Notes: a model not told the origin generated them from the sequence alone. Positions 8,173 to 20,261 are shown, numbered from the stretch's first letter. The stretch: 64,000 bases of DNA from Streptomyces sp. VRA16 Mangrove soil (GCF_017377775.1 NZ_JAFVLN010000012.1:186001-250000); one strand, 5' to 3'. Numbers and translations: made by a program.

Positions 8173-8201
8173 GCGCCCCGCGGGAAGTTCCCGCGGGGCG
8201 C
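8173..8201. terminator. Strong bidirectional terminator
   Basis: Perfect 13-bp arms (GCGCCCCGCGGGA, 8173-8185, and complement 8189-8201) around a 3-nt loop, between the converging YceI and uvrA genes; TGTTTT follows on the plus strand. Confidence 0.9.
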
Positions 8202-8240
8202 ACATGTTTTCACGGAGCGTGACGCATCCGTTCCGTCGCG

Positions 8241-11336
<3,096 letters not shown>

Positions 11337-11455
11337 GCCGGTCCGCACCTTTCTGAAGAGAATCGACAGGGGCAGAGCCCTTGTCTCCCGAGATCTGACT
11401 CTCGAGGAGGACCCCGGGAGATCCCCGGAGAAGTCCTGAGAAGGCTGTCTTTCGA

Positions 11456-11478
11456 AGACTAGAGGGAGCCACTGACAA
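11456..11478 (-). promoter_or_regulatory. PafBC/RecA-NDp-type DNA-damage promoter of uvrA
   Basis: Reading toward uvrA: TTGTCAGTG, 8 nt, TAGTCT. This is an exact fit to the actinobacterial RecA-independent damage promoter TTGTCRGTG-N8-TANNNT recognised by PafBC. Transcription should start near 11449, giving a leader of about 113 nt before the GTG. Confidence 0.85.
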
Positions 11479-11622
11479 CGCCGGTGGGTTTCCCTGCTTG
11501 CTAACAAACCCGGGCCTTCAACCATGCCCGACGTCGCACTCGACCATATAGCACGTGTATTCGATTTAGGCGCGAGGTCGGCCACCTTCACCCGAACGTG
11601 TGGCGCGACTATGGTCGGCGCC

Positions 11623-12351
11623 ATGAGTGATCATGTACGCGACCTGGTGTCTGTACGCGAAGCGACCGACCGGCTGCTCGCCGCGATCGGCACCCTGGAC
11701 AACGCCGCTGTGACCGAGTCGTCACGGCTTCCGGGCTGGAGCCGCGGCCATGTGCTCGCGCACCTCGCCCGCAACGCGGACGCGCTGGTGAACGTCCTCG
11801 CAGGTCACCCCATGTACGTCAGCGCCGAGGCACGCGACGCGGACATCGAGCGGGACGCCCCGCGCGGGTTGCGTGAGCAGGTCGAGGACGTGCGCGCGAG
11901 CGCGGACCGGTTCCAGCGCGTGGGGGCCAAGGACGCGGACTGGGGGCGGACGGTCGAGCTGCGCAACGGCGTCAAGGACGTCGCCTCCCAGGTGCCGTTC
12001 CGGCGCTGGATCGAGGTCGAGCTGCACCATGTGGACCTCGGGATCGGGTACGAGCTGGAGGACCTGTCGGAGGAGTTCACCCAGCGGGAGATCAACTTCC
12101 TCGCGAAGCGCTTCCGCAACCACCCGGACCTTCCGCCCCTCCTGATCAAGCAGGACGACGGACGGATGATCTCCACCGGGGCCGTGCAGCCGCACAGCCT
12201 GGAGGAGATCAAGGACGGGACGGCTCCGACCCCGCTCGGCATCGTCGTCCAGGGTCGCCAGGCGGACCTCCTGGGCTGGCTCGCGGGCCGCAGGAAGGGC
12301 GACGCCCTCACCGTCGACCGAGGCTCCCTGCCCACCCTGCCCCCGCTATAG
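11623..12351 (+). CDS. Mycothiol-dependent maleylpyruvate isomerase family protein
   Basis: 242 residues. Belongs to the MDMPI/DinB fold: an N-terminal four-helix bundle with metal-binding histidines (LPGWSRGHVLAHLARNADAL; IEVELHHVDLGIGY) and a small C-terminal domain. Members transfer or isomerise small electrophiles with mycothiol, the actinobacterial glutathione substitute, but the substrate here is unknown. ATG at 11623 was chosen; ATG 11611 is also in frame and neither has a clear ribosome site. The MBL hydrolase starts 9 bp after the stop, so the two form an operon that may detoxify a mycothiol adduct. Confidence 0.85.
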   Translation: MSDHVRDLVSVREATDRLLAAIGTLDNAAVTESSRLPGWSRGHVLAHLARNADALVNVLAGHPMYVSAEARDADIERDAPRGLREQVEDVRASADRFQRVGAKDADWGRTVELRNGVKDVASQVPFRRWIEVELHHVDLGIGYELEDLSEEFTQREINFLAKRFRNHPDLPPLLIKQDDGRMISTGAVQPHSLEEIKDGTAPTPLGIVVQGRQADLLGWLAGRRKGDALTVDRGSLPTLPPL

Positions 12352-12360
12352 GCTGAGCTC

Positions 12361-13017
12361 ATGACGTACAGCGGAACGGTGAAGGTCGGCGGCCCGGCGG
12401 ACGTGCACGAGCTGGAGAGCCTGATGATCTCCAAAGTCGCGGTCGGGCCGATGGACAACAATGCCTATCTGCTGCGCTGCCGCTCCACCGACCAGCAACT
12501 GCTGATCGACGCGGCGAACGAGCCGGAGACGCTGCTGCGCCTCATCGGTGACGACGGCATCGCGGCCGTCGTCACCACCCACCGGCACGGCGACCACTGG
12601 CAGGCCCTCGCCCAGGTCGTCGAGGCGACCGGCGCGCGCACGTACGCGGGGCGCGACGACGCCGAGGGCATCCCGGTGGCGACGGACGTCGCCGTGGCAG
12701 ACGGGGACACGATCGAGTTCGGCCGCATCTCACTCACGGCCCGCCACCTGGTGGGGCACACGCCCGGTTCCATCGCGCTCGTCTACGACGACCCGCACGG
12801 CCACCCGCACGTCTTCACCGGCGACTGCCTCTTCCCGGGCGGCGTGGGCAACACGTGGAAGGACCCGAAGGCCTTCACGAGTCTCATCGACGACGTGGAG
12901 TCGAAGATCTTCGCGCCGCTCCCGGACGAGACCTGGGTCTACCCGGGGCACGGGAACGACACGACGCTGGGCGCCGAGCGGCCGCACCTTCAGGAGTGGC
13001 GCGAGCGGGGCTGGTGA
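12361..13017 (+). CDS. Metallo-beta-lactamase fold hydrolase (glyoxalase II-like)
   Basis: 218 residues. The dinuclear zinc site is complete: THRHGDHW (H74, H76, D78, H79), HTPGS, GDCLFPGG and YPGHG. Length and motifs match glyoxalase II-like thioester hydrolases rather than RNases. Its position 9 bp after the mycothiol-type isomerase suggests hydrolysis of a mycothiol thioester; that is inference. Cytoplasmic, no signal peptide. Confidence 0.88.
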   Translation: MTYSGTVKVGGPADVHELESLMISKVAVGPMDNNAYLLRCRSTDQQLLIDAANEPETLLRLIGDDGIAAVVTTHRHGDHWQALAQVVEATGARTYAGRDDAEGIPVATDVAVADGDTIEFGRISLTARHLVGHTPGSIALVYDDPHGHPHVFTGDCLFPGGVGNTWKDPKAFTSLIDDVESKIFAPLPDETWVYPGHGNDTTLGAERPHLQEWRERGW

Positions 13018-13131
13018 CCCGGAGGGCCGGATCGGGCGGGTGTTCACCAAACTGCAACACCCGTTCCCACTATCCGGACAGTTGACCGCCTGACCTCGAC
13101 AAACGAGGCGGGGCGCTGTCACTCTCCCGCC

Positions 13132-14004
13132 ATGCCTCTTGCCAACCGTACTGTGCGCCTTGCCGTTTGCTCGACCGTGGTTCTCGCCGCCGCGGCGGCC
13201 TGCGCCCCCGAACCCGAGAGCAAGGCCGGGAGCACGCCCTCCACGGCCTCCTCCTGCGCCCCTGGCAAGCTGTCCACGGTGGCGTCCGGGAAGCTCACCG
13301 TGGGCACCGACAAGCCCGCCTACGCCCCCTGGTTCCAGGACGACGAGCCGTCCAACGGCAAGGGCTTCGAGTCGGCCGTCGCCTACGCGGTGGCGAAGAA
13401 GCTCGGTTACGGCACGTCCCAAGTGGCCTGGCAGACCGTTCCGTTCAACAGCTCCTTCGCGCCCGGCGCCAAGAAGTTCGACTTCGACATCAACCAGGTG
13501 TCGATCAGTGACGCGCGCAAGAAGGCCGTGGCCTTCTCGTCCGGCTACTACGACGTGCGTCAGGCCGTCGTCGCGCTGAAGTCCTCCAAGGCGGCGAAGG
13601 CGACGTCCGTGGCCGACCTGAAGGACGTGAAGCTGGGCGCCCAGGTCGGCACCACCAGCCTGGACTTCATCAACGACCTCGTGAAGCCGACCCAGAAGCC
13701 CGCGGTCTACCAGAAGAACGACTTCGCCAAGTCGGCCCTGAAGAACGGCCAGGTGGACGCGATCGTCGTCGACCTGCCGACCGCGTTCTACATCACGGGC
13801 GCCGAGGTCACGGACGCCAAGGTGGTGGGCCAGTTCGACAACAAGGGCGGCACCCCTGAACAGTTCGGCCTCGTGCTCGACAAGGAGAGCGCCATCACCT
13901 CGTGCGTGAGCGGCGCCGTGGACGCCCTGCGCAAGGACGGCACGCTCGCCTCCCTGGAGAAGAAGTGGCTGTCCGAGGCCGTCGACGCACCGGTGCTGAA
14001 GTGA
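13132..14004 (+). CDS. Polar amino-acid ABC transporter, substrate-binding lipoprotein
   Basis: 290 residues. A lipoprotein signal ends at Cys24 (LAAAAAC). The rest is an SBP_bac_3 domain (GKLTVGTDKPAYAPWFQDDEPSNGKGFESAVAYAV), the family that binds glutamate, glutamine, cystine and other polar amino acids outside the membrane. It has two Cys-containing segments (SSCAPGKL, ITSCVSGA) that may pair. The stop overlaps the permease start (GTGA), so the three genes form one operon. Only one permease gene is present, so the channel should be a homodimer. Confidence 0.93.
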   Translation: MPLANRTVRLAVCSTVVLAAAAACAPEPESKAGSTPSTASSCAPGKLSTVASGKLTVGTDKPAYAPWFQDDEPSNGKGFESAVAYAVAKKLGYGTSQVAWQTVPFNSSFAPGAKKFDFDINQVSISDARKKAVAFSSGYYDVRQAVVALKSSKAAKATSVADLKDVKLGAQVGTTSLDFINDLVKPTQKPAVYQKNDFAKSALKNGQVDAIVVDLPTAFYITGAEVTDAKVVGQFDNKGGTPEQFGLVLDKESAITSCVSGAVDALRKDGTLASLEKKWLSEAVDAPVLK

Positions 14005-14879
14005 CCGTCTCGAAGGAGGCCGCCGTCGAGGACGCGTACGTCCCGTCCGAGCGCCGGATGGCCCGCGAGCGCTTCAAGCGGTCGAGGACCCGTCGCGCGA
14101 CCGCCGTCGCGGCGCTGAGCACCCTGGTGACCGGCGCCGTCCTGTTCCTCGTCGTCACCAACTCCCCCGGCTGGGAACGCACGAAGGACACGTTCTTCAG
14201 TGCGCACTACGCGCGCGTGGCACTGCCCGACGTCCTTGAAGGACTGTGGCTGAACGTGCGCCTTCTGGCGGTGTGCGGGGTGTGCGTGCTCGTCCTCGGA
14301 ATGCTGCTGGCTCTTGCGCGCACGCTGCGCGGCCCCGTGTTCTTCCCGCTGCGGGCGCTGGCGACGGCGTACACAGACTTCTTCCGCGGGCTCCCGCTCA
14401 TCATCTGCCTGCTGCTGGTCATCTTCGGCGTGCCCGCGCTGCGCCTCCAGGGGGTCACCACGGATCCCGTGCTCCTGGGAGGTACCGCGCTGGTGCTGAC
14501 GTACTCGGCGTACGTCGCCGAGGTGTTCCGCGCCGGCATCGAGTCGGTGCACCCCTCGCAGCGCGCCGCCGCACGCTCTTTGGGGCTCAACAACCGGCAG
14601 ACGCTGCGCCATGTAGTGCTGCCCCAGGCGGTGCGCCGCGTCGTGCCTCCTTTGTTGAACGACATGGTGTCGCTCCAGAAGGACACCGGACTCGTCTCCA
14701 TCGGAGGTGCGGTGGACGCCGTGTACGCGGCGCAGATCATCTCCAGCAAGGACTTCAACTACACGCCCTACGTGGTCGCCGGCCTGGTGTTCGTCGCCCT
14801 CACCATCCCCATGACCCGCTTCACCGACTGGGTGACGGCCCGTATGGACCGGCGCCGGGCACAAGGAGGCCTCGTATGA
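14001..14879 (+). CDS. Amino-acid ABC transporter permease
   Basis: 292 residues, starting with a GTG that overlaps the previous stop. An unusually long basic cytoplasmic N-terminus (RRMARERFKRSRTRRA) precedes about five to six membrane spans. The EAA loop that docks the ATPase is clear (YVAEVFRAGIESVHPSQ, then AARSLGLNNRQTLRHVVLPQAVR). HisM/GlnP type. It pairs with the upstream binding protein and the downstream ATPase. Confidence 0.94.
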   Translation: MTVSKEAAVEDAYVPSERRMARERFKRSRTRRATAVAALSTLVTGAVLFLVVTNSPGWERTKDTFFSAHYARVALPDVLEGLWLNVRLLAVCGVCVLVLGMLLALARTLRGPVFFPLRALATAYTDFFRGLPLIICLLLVIFGVPALRLQGVTTDPVLLGGTALVLTYSAYVAEVFRAGIESVHPSQRAAARSLGLNNRQTLRHVVLPQAVRRVVPPLLNDMVSLQKDTGLVSIGGAVDAVYAAQIISSKDFNYTPYVVAGLVFVALTIPMTRFTDWVTARMDRRRAQGGLV

Positions 14880-15625
14880 CCGAGCCCGTGCTGCGGATGG
14901 AGTCCGTGCGCAAGACGTTCGGCGAGAGCGTGGTGCTGCGCGACGTGGACCTGGAGGTCGCCCCGCACACCGTGACCGCGCTGATCGGCGCCTCCGGGTC
15001 GGGCAAGTCGACGCTGCTGCGCTGCGCCAATCTCCTGGAGGAGATCGACGACGGGGCGATCTGGCTGGACGGACAGGAGATCACCGACCCGCGCACCGAC
15101 GCGGACGCCGTCCGGCGGCGGATCGGCGTGGTGTTCCAGGCGTACAACCTGTTCCCCCACATGACCGTCCTGGAGAACGTCACGCTGGCGCCGCGCCGGG
15201 TGCACGGTGTCGCGCGCGAGAAGGCCGAGGAGTACGCCAGGGGCCTGCTGGAGCGTCTCGGACTCGGTGCGAAGGCCCAGGAGTACCCGGACCGGCTCAG
15301 CGGCGGCCAGCAGCAGCGTGCGGCGATCGTACGGGCCCTCGCCGTCCGGCCCCGGCTGTTGCTCCTCGACGAGATCACCGCGGCGCTCGACCCGGAACTG
15401 GTGGGAGAAGTCCTGGATGTCGTGCGCGACTTGAAGGACGAGGGCATGACCATGGTGCTGGCCACGCACGAGATGAGCTTCGCGCGCGAGGTCGCCGACC
15501 AGGTGTGCTTCCTGGAGGGCGGTGTCGTGCTCGAACGCGGCGCCCCTGAGGACTTGTTCGGGGATCCGCGGCAGGAACGTACGCGACAGTTCCTGCGGCG
15601 GATCGTGGAGGCGGGGCGCCTGTAG
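14876..15625 (+). CDS. Amino-acid ABC transporter ATP-binding protein
   Basis: 249 residues. Walker A GASGSGKST (38-46), Q-loop VFQAYNLFPH, signature LSGGQQQR, Walker B LLLLDEITAALD and the H-loop ATHEM are all intact; GlnQ type. AAGGAGG at 14863-14869 and a 4-nt ATGA overlap with the permease gene couple its translation. In the Walker B region EITAALDP replaces the commoner EPTSALDP, which is typical of some actinobacterial members. It converges on aroQ with only 8 bp between stops. Confidence 0.95.
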   Translation: MTEPVLRMESVRKTFGESVVLRDVDLEVAPHTVTALIGASGSGKSTLLRCANLLEEIDDGAIWLDGQEITDPRTDADAVRRRIGVVFQAYNLFPHMTVLENVTLAPRRVHGVAREKAEEYARGLLERLGLGAKAQEYPDRLSGGQQQRAAIVRALAVRPRLLLLDEITAALDPELVGEVLDVVRDLKDEGMTMVLATHEMSFAREVADQVCFLEGGVVLERGAPEDLFGDPRQERTRQFLRRIVEAGRL

Positions 15626-15633
15626 GGGCGGTC

Positions 15634-16107
15634 CTACGCCTGCGCGCTGCCGGGCGCGGCCAGTGCCGCCACGCGCTCCACGCCGAACGCGTATCCCTGG
15701 ACGCCGCATCCGGCGATCACTCCATTGGCGCGGTGCGACACGTAGGAGTGGTGCCGGAACTCCTCGCGCTGGTGGATGTTGGAGATGTGGACCTCGATCA
15801 CCGGCATGCCGTCGCAGGTGTTGAGCGCGTCCAGGATCGCCACCGACGTGTGCGAGTAGGCGGCCGGGTTGATCACGATGCCCACATGGTTCTCACGGGC
15901 CTCGTGGATCCAGTCGACCAGCTCGCCCTCGTGGTTGGACTGCCGGAAGTCCACGGTCGTGCCATGGGCAGCGGCCGCCTTCACGCACAGCGCCTCGACG
16001 TCGGCGAGGGTGTCGTGGCCGTAGATCTCCGGCTGGCGCTTGCCGAGCAGGTTCAGGTTGGGGCCGTTGAGAACCATGATCGGGGCGCTGGCGAGGGTGT
16101 GCGGCAC
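15634..16107 (-). CDS. aroQ: 3-dehydroquinate dehydratase, type II
   Basis: 157 residues, the usual length of the dodecameric type II enzyme, which dehydrates 3-dehydroquinate to 3-dehydroshikimate. Signatures: LNGPNLNLLGKRQPEIYG (catalytic Tyr), QSNHEGELVDWIHEA, INPAAYSHTSVAILDAL and EVHISNIHQREEFRHHSYVS (catalytic His). GTG start with GGAGG 5 nt upstream. It is divergent from an MHS-family transporter rather than clustered with other aro genes, which leaves open a catabolic role in quinate/shikimate use besides biosynthesis. Confidence 0.96.
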   Translation of the reverse strand: MPHTLASAPIMVLNGPNLNLLGKRQPEIYGHDTLADVEALCVKAAAAHGTTVDFRQSNHEGELVDWIHEARENHVGIVINPAAYSHTSVAILDALNTCDGMPVIEVHISNIHQREEFRHHSYVSHRANGVIAGCGVQGYAFGVERVAALAAPGSAQA

Positions 16108-16311
16108 TGGGACCTCCGTACGTCGGGCGGTTGCTCCTTGAGGGTCTATCACGGGCTCCTGGAGCGACGAGAACCTGCCTGTCGGCCTGCCCGGTGACCG
16201 CGCCACCCGCGCCCCGCGTGGAGCACGGGACCGGGAAGCGCCCTCATGCGCCTCTCGCCGCACTCTCGTACGCCCCCGTAACCAGCGCCGATCACGGGTA
16301 GTTGCCGCGTC

Positions 16312-17604
16312 ATGCGCACCACTCACCGTCCGTCACTGACACGTCTCGCGGCCGCCTCCCTGGTCGGTACCGCCATCGAGTTCTTCGACTTCTTCGTCTA
16401 CGGCACCGCGGCCGCGCTCGTCCTCGGCCCGCTCTTCTTCCCGACGTTCTCGCCGCTCGCGGGAACTCTCGCGGCGTTCGCGACCTTCGGAGTGGGCTTC
16501 GTGGCCAGGCCCCTCGGGTCGGTCCTGTTCGGGCACATCGGGGACCGTCGCGGCCGGCGGCCCGTGCTGGTCGGCTCTCTGTTGCTGACCGGGGCGGCGA
16601 CCGTGGCGGTCGGCTGCGTGCCCTCGTACGCGTCGATCGGGGTGGCCGCTCCCCTGCTGCTGCTCCTGCTGCGCTTTGTGCAGGGGCTCGGGCTCGGCGG
16701 CGAGTGGGGCGGGGCGGTGCTGCTGACCGCCGAGCACGCACCGGCCGGGCGGCGCGGCCTGTGGGCGAGCCTGCCGCAGATCGGACCCTCGCTGGGTTTC
16801 CTGCTGGCCAACGGCATCATGCTCACGCTGTCGACGACGCTCACGGACGCACAGTTCGCGGCCTGGGGGTGGCGGGTTCCGTTCTGGGCCGCCGGGGTGC
16901 TCGCGCTGATCGGCCTGTGGCTGCGGGCGTCCTTGGTGGAGAGTCCCGCGTTCCTTTCCGTCGAGGAGCCCGCGAGGCTGCCGCTCGCCGAAGTGGTGCG
17001 CGGGCACGGGAGGTTGGTGCTTCTGACCGCCGGTGCGCTCGCCGTCGGGTACGCGATCTTCTACGCGGTCACGACGTGGTCGCTCGCCTACGGGGTGGAG
17101 CGGCTGGGCGTCAGCCGCAGCGTCATGCTGACCTGCATCATGGCGGCCGTCGTCATCAAGGGGTCCCTGACGCCGGTGGCCGCGCTGCTCGGCGACCGGT
17201 ACGGGCGACGGCCCCTGTGTCTGGCGGGGTGTGCGGTGGCTGTGGTGTGGATGGTGCCAATGGTGGCTCTGTTGTCCACCGGAGAACCGTTGTTGATGTT
17301 CCTGGGATTCCTGGTGGCGCTGCTCGCGTTCATCACGATGTTCGCCGTGATCGCCGCTTATCTTCCGGAACTGTACGAACCGCGGGTCCGTTGTACGGGT
17401 GCCGCCGTCGGCTACAACCTGGGCGGTGTGCTGGGCGGGGCGCTCACGCCGATCGTGGCGACGGCGCTGGCCGGTGAGGGAGCGGGGGTTCCATGGGGCG
17501 TGGGGTGGTATCTGACAGGGATCGCGGCGCTGAGCCTCGTGTGTTTCGCGCTGCTTCCGGAGACGGCGCCCGAGGTGGTGGCGCGGGAGCCGGTCACGGC
17601 GTGA
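16312..17604 (+). CDS. MHS-family MFS transporter (ShiA-like)
   Basis: 430 residues, 12 predicted spans. GTAIEFFDFFVYGTAAALV and GHIGDRRGRRP identify the metabolite:H+ symporter subfamily, which includes shikimate (ShiA), alpha-ketoglutarate, proline/betaine and citrate carriers. Its divergent neighbour is aroQ, 204 bp away, so import of shikimate or quinate is an attractive guess. The 3' end overlaps the converging antiporter gene by 11 bp. A paralogue of the same subfamily lies at 55.8 kb. Confidence 0.9.
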   Translation: MRTTHRPSLTRLAAASLVGTAIEFFDFFVYGTAAALVLGPLFFPTFSPLAGTLAAFATFGVGFVARPLGSVLFGHIGDRRGRRPVLVGSLLLTGAATVAVGCVPSYASIGVAAPLLLLLLRFVQGLGLGGEWGGAVLLTAEHAPAGRRGLWASLPQIGPSLGFLLANGIMLTLSTTLTDAQFAAWGWRVPFWAAGVLALIGLWLRASLVESPAFLSVEEPARLPLAEVVRGHGRLVLLTAGALAVGYAIFYAVTTWSLAYGVERLGVSRSVMLTCIMAAVVIKGSLTPVAALLGDRYGRRPLCLAGCAVAVVWMVPMVALLSTGEPLLMFLGFLVALLAFITMFAVIAAYLPELYEPRVRCTGAAVGYNLGGVLGGALTPIVATALAGEGAGVPWGVGWYLTGIAALSLVCFALLPETAPEVVAREPVTA

Positions 17605-18694
17605 CGGCGAGTTCCACGTACGCGGCGAGGATCACCAGGTGCACACCGCCCTGGAGCGGTGTCGCACGTCCGGGGACGACGGTCAGGGTGCTGACGACCA
17701 TGGTCAGTGCGAGCAGCACCATGTGGGTCGCGCCCAGGCCGAGGACCAGCGGCCCGGTCAGCCAGAACGAGGCGATGGCGACGGCCGGCACGGTCAGACC
17801 GATGCTGGCCATCGCGGAGCCGAGCGCGAGGTTGAGGCTGGTCTGCACACGGTCGCGGCGGGCCGCGCGCAGCGCCGCGATGGTCTCCGGCAGCAGTACG
17901 AGAAGGGCGATGATCACGCCGACCACGGCCTGCGGCATCCCCGCGGCCTCCACGCCGTGCTCGATCGTCTTGGAGACACCCTTGGCCAGACCGACGACGC
18001 CGATCAGGGCGAGACCGAGCAGGCCGAGGCTGATCAGCGCGGTGCGGGTGGTCGGCGCCTCGGCGTGGTCGTCGGCGTCGATGACCACGCCCTGCCGCGT
18101 GATCGGCAGGAAGTAGTCGCGGTGGCGCACGGTCTGCGTCGCGACGAAGAGCCCGTACAGGACGACTGCGGAGACGGCCGAGAAGATCAGCTGGGAGGTG
18201 GAGAACTCCGGTCCGAGCTTGCTGGTCGTGAAGGTCGGCAGGACCAGGCAGAGCGTCGCGAGCGTGGCCACCGTGGCGAGGGCGCCGCCGGTGCCCTCGG
18301 ACTGGAAGATCGCGACGCGGTGGCGCAGTGCGGCGGCGAGCAGACTGATGCCGACGATGCCGTTGCAGGTGATCATGACGGCGGCGAAGACGGTGTCCCG
18401 GGCGAGCGTCGAGCTCTTGGCCCCGCCGTCGGCCATCAGGGTGACGATGAGCGCCACCTCGATGATCGTGACGGCGACGGCGAGCACGAGCGACCCGAAG
18501 GGTTCGCCGACGCGGTGGGCGACGACCTCTGCGTGGTGGACGGCCGAGAGCACGGATCCGGCGAGGACTACCGAGACCACGGCGACCATGACGCCGGGCA
18601 GTTCGCGCCCCCACGTGCACCCGAGCAGCACCACCGCCAGTACCGGGACGAGGACGGTCCACTGCGTGGCCAGAGCCCGGAGTCTGGTGATCAT
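17594..18694 (-). CDS. ChaA-like Ca2+(Na+)/H+ antiporter
   Basis: 366 residues, about eleven spans. The two inverted alpha-repeat motifs of the Ca2+/cation antiporter superfamily are visible: GSLVLAVAVTIIEVALIVTLM with an acidic residue in the membrane, and LVLLPETIAALRAARRDRVQTSLNLALGSAMASIGLTVP. Length and motifs match E. coli ChaA. It exports Ca2+ or Na+ in exchange for protons. Converges on and overlaps the MHS gene by 11 bp. Confidence 0.88.
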   Translation of the reverse strand: MITRLRALATQWTVLVPVLAVVLLGCTWGRELPGVMVAVVSVVLAGSVLSAVHHAEVVAHRVGEPFGSLVLAVAVTIIEVALIVTLMADGGAKSSTLARDTVFAAVMITCNGIVGISLLAAALRHRVAIFQSEGTGGALATVATLATLCLVLPTFTTSKLGPEFSTSQLIFSAVSAVVLYGLFVATQTVRHRDYFLPITRQGVVIDADDHAEAPTTRTALISLGLLGLALIGVVGLAKGVSKTIEHGVEAAGMPQAVVGVIIALLVLLPETIAALRAARRDRVQTSLNLALGSAMASIGLTVPAVAIASFWLTGPLVLGLGATHMVLLALTMVVSTLTVVPGRATPLQGGVHLVILAAYVELAVTP

Positions 18695-18792
18695 GCCTTT
18701 GATGGTGCCCGGGGCGGGGCGGGGGCGCGACCTGGGTCAGCACCGGTTCAGCGGCCTCGCCGGCGGCTCCTGCGCGCCGGCTCCGGCACGGC

Positions 18793-19101
18793 TCACTTCA
18801 GCTCGCGCGAGTCCTTCAGATCGCAGTTGGTGAAGGCCGGGGGCCGGGTGCACAGGGCCGAGAGCTGCTCGTTGAGCTTGGCGACCTCGGGGCGTTCGTT
18901 GCTGCGCATGGCATCGTCGTGCGACTCGAACTCGACGATCGCGAGGTAGCGTCCCGGCTTCTCCCGGTCCTGGAGCAGGATGCGGTGCGTGGGGCCGCCG
19001 GGCGTGCCTTGCATCTGCCGCTCGAACCGGTCGAGCAGTTCCCGCATCTCGTCCATGCGCTGGGACTCGAAGTCGATGATCTGGACGAACTTCTGGCTCA
19101 T
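18793..19101 (-). CDS. ABM-fold (antibiotic biosynthesis monooxygenase-like) small protein
   Basis: 102 residues. Dimeric alpha/beta ABM fold suggested by the pattern FVQIIDFESQRMDEMRELLDRFE ... YLAIVEFESHDDAMRSNERPEVAKLNEQL. Such proteins range from cofactor-free monooxygenases to proteins of unknown role; no specific residues decide here. GGGAGGACCCC precedes the ATG. It stands alone between the antiporter and the TerC terminator. Confidence 0.75.
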   Translation of the reverse strand: MSQKFVQIIDFESQRMDEMRELLDRFERQMQGTPGGPTHRILLQDREKPGRYLAIVEFESHDDAMRSNERPEVAKLNEQLSALCTRPPAFTNCDLKDSRELK

Positions 19102-19166
19102 GGGGTCCTCCCCCGTCGCTCCGTGCCGACGCGCCCCGGGACCGGAACACGCTCAGAGCACAAGCA

Positions 19167-19215
19167 AGCACCGGGAGAAGTGCGCGGCAATCGAACGCGC
19201 ACCACTCCCGGTGCT
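19167..19215 (-). terminator. Terminator after the TerC gene
   Basis: Long hairpin: AGCACCGGGAG (19167-19177) pairs with 19205-19215 and GTGCGCG (19180-19186) with 19196-19202 across a 2/2 internal loop and a 9-nt apical loop. It lies just after the TerC stop codon on the minus strand. Confidence 0.85.
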
Positions 19216-19238
19216 GGTAATTCCTACGTCGCCTGACG

Positions 19239-20228
19239 TCAGGCTTCGATGCTGTCCTTCTGACTCGCTTCGGCCGCTTCGCGCTCCGCCTGCTTCTTGG
19301 AAGCGATGAGGCTGGTGATCGTCGTGATGATCAGGACGCCGCAGATGACGGAGAGCGAGACCGGGATGGAGATCTCCGGTACGTGCACCCCGGACTCGTG
19401 CAGGGCGTGCAGGATCAGCTTCACGCCGATGAAGCCGAGGATCACCGACAGACCGTAGCTGAGGTGGACCAGCTTCCTGAGCAGGCCGCCGATGAGGAAG
19501 TACAGCTGGCGCAGCCCCATCAGGGCGAAGGCGTTCGCCGTGAAGACGATGTACGGGTCCTGGGTCAGGCCGAAGATCGCCGGGATCGAGTCCATTGCGA
19601 ACAGCACGTCGGTCATGCCGATCGCCAGCATGACGACCAGGAGGGGCGTCATGACCTTCTTGCCGTGCTGCTGCACGAAGAGCTTGGTGCCGTGGTACCG
19701 GTCCGCGACGCCGAACTTCTTCTCGATCGACTTGAGGAGACGGTTCTCCTCGAAGTCCTCGTCCTCCTCGTCCGCCATGGCCTCCTTGATGAGCTTCCAG
19801 GCGGTGTAGATGAGGAAGGCACCGAAGAGGTAGAAGACCCACGAGAAGCTCGAGATGATCGCGGCGCCCGCCGCGATGAAGATCGCCCGCAGGACGAGGG
19901 CGATGAGCACACCGAAGAGCAGGACACGCTGCTGCAGGTGGGTGGGCACCGAGAACTTCGCCATGATCAGGATGAAGACGAAGAGGTTGTCGACACTGAG
20001 CGACTTCTCGGTGATGAAGCCGGCGAAGAATTCACCACCGGACTGGGCACTGCCCCAGATCGTCACGCCGATACCGAAGAGCACCGCGAGAACGATCCAG
20101 ACCACGGTCCAGATTCCGGCTTCCTTGATCGACACTTCATGGGGCTTGCGCCCGATGAAGAAGTCGACCGCGATCAGGGCACACAGACCAAGAATGGTCA
20201 GCACCCACAGGGTCATCGATACGTCCAC
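19239..20228 (-). CDS. TerC/Alx-family membrane protein, probable Mn2+ exporter
   Basis: 329 residues, about nine spans. Conserved TerC features include the acidic membrane residues in DFFIGRKPHEV, ITEKSLSVDNLFVFILIMAKFSVP and TDVLFAMDSIPAIFGLTQDPYIVFTANAFALMGLRQLYFLIGGLL. A long acidic cytoplasmic loop (MADEEDEDFEENRLL) is typical. Proteins of this family export Mn2+ or aid metal loading of exported proteins. GTG start with GGAGG 4-5 nt upstream. A yybP-ykoY-like Mn2+ riboswitch precedes it, which supports the metal role; two TerD genes lie immediately upstream on the same strand. Confidence 0.93.
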   Translation of the reverse strand: MDVSMTLWVLTILGLCALIAVDFFIGRKPHEVSIKEAGIWTVVWIVLAVLFGIGVTIWGSAQSGGEFFAGFITEKSLSVDNLFVFILIMAKFSVPTHLQQRVLLFGVLIALVLRAIFIAAGAAIISSFSWVFYLFGAFLIYTAWKLIKEAMADEEDEDFEENRLLKSIEKKFGVADRYHGTKLFVQQHGKKVMTPLLVVMLAIGMTDVLFAMDSIPAIFGLTQDPYIVFTANAFALMGLRQLYFLIGGLLRKLVHLSYGLSVILGFIGVKLILHALHESGVHVPEISIPVSLSVICGVLIITTITSLIASKKQAEREAAEASQKDSIEA

Positions 20229-20261
20229 TGCGCCTCCGGCGTCGTACGGCTACTGATCAGC

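Noticed and set aside
13040..13131. PHO box (GTTCACC repeats) before the ABC transporter
   Set aside because: Only one good half unit (GTTCACC); the following 11-mers diverge.
16325..16345. Further damage-type promoter (reverse GTGTCAGTG) in the MHS gene
   Set aside because: No TANNNT at the required spacing, and it points into the aroQ upstream region from within a coding sequence.
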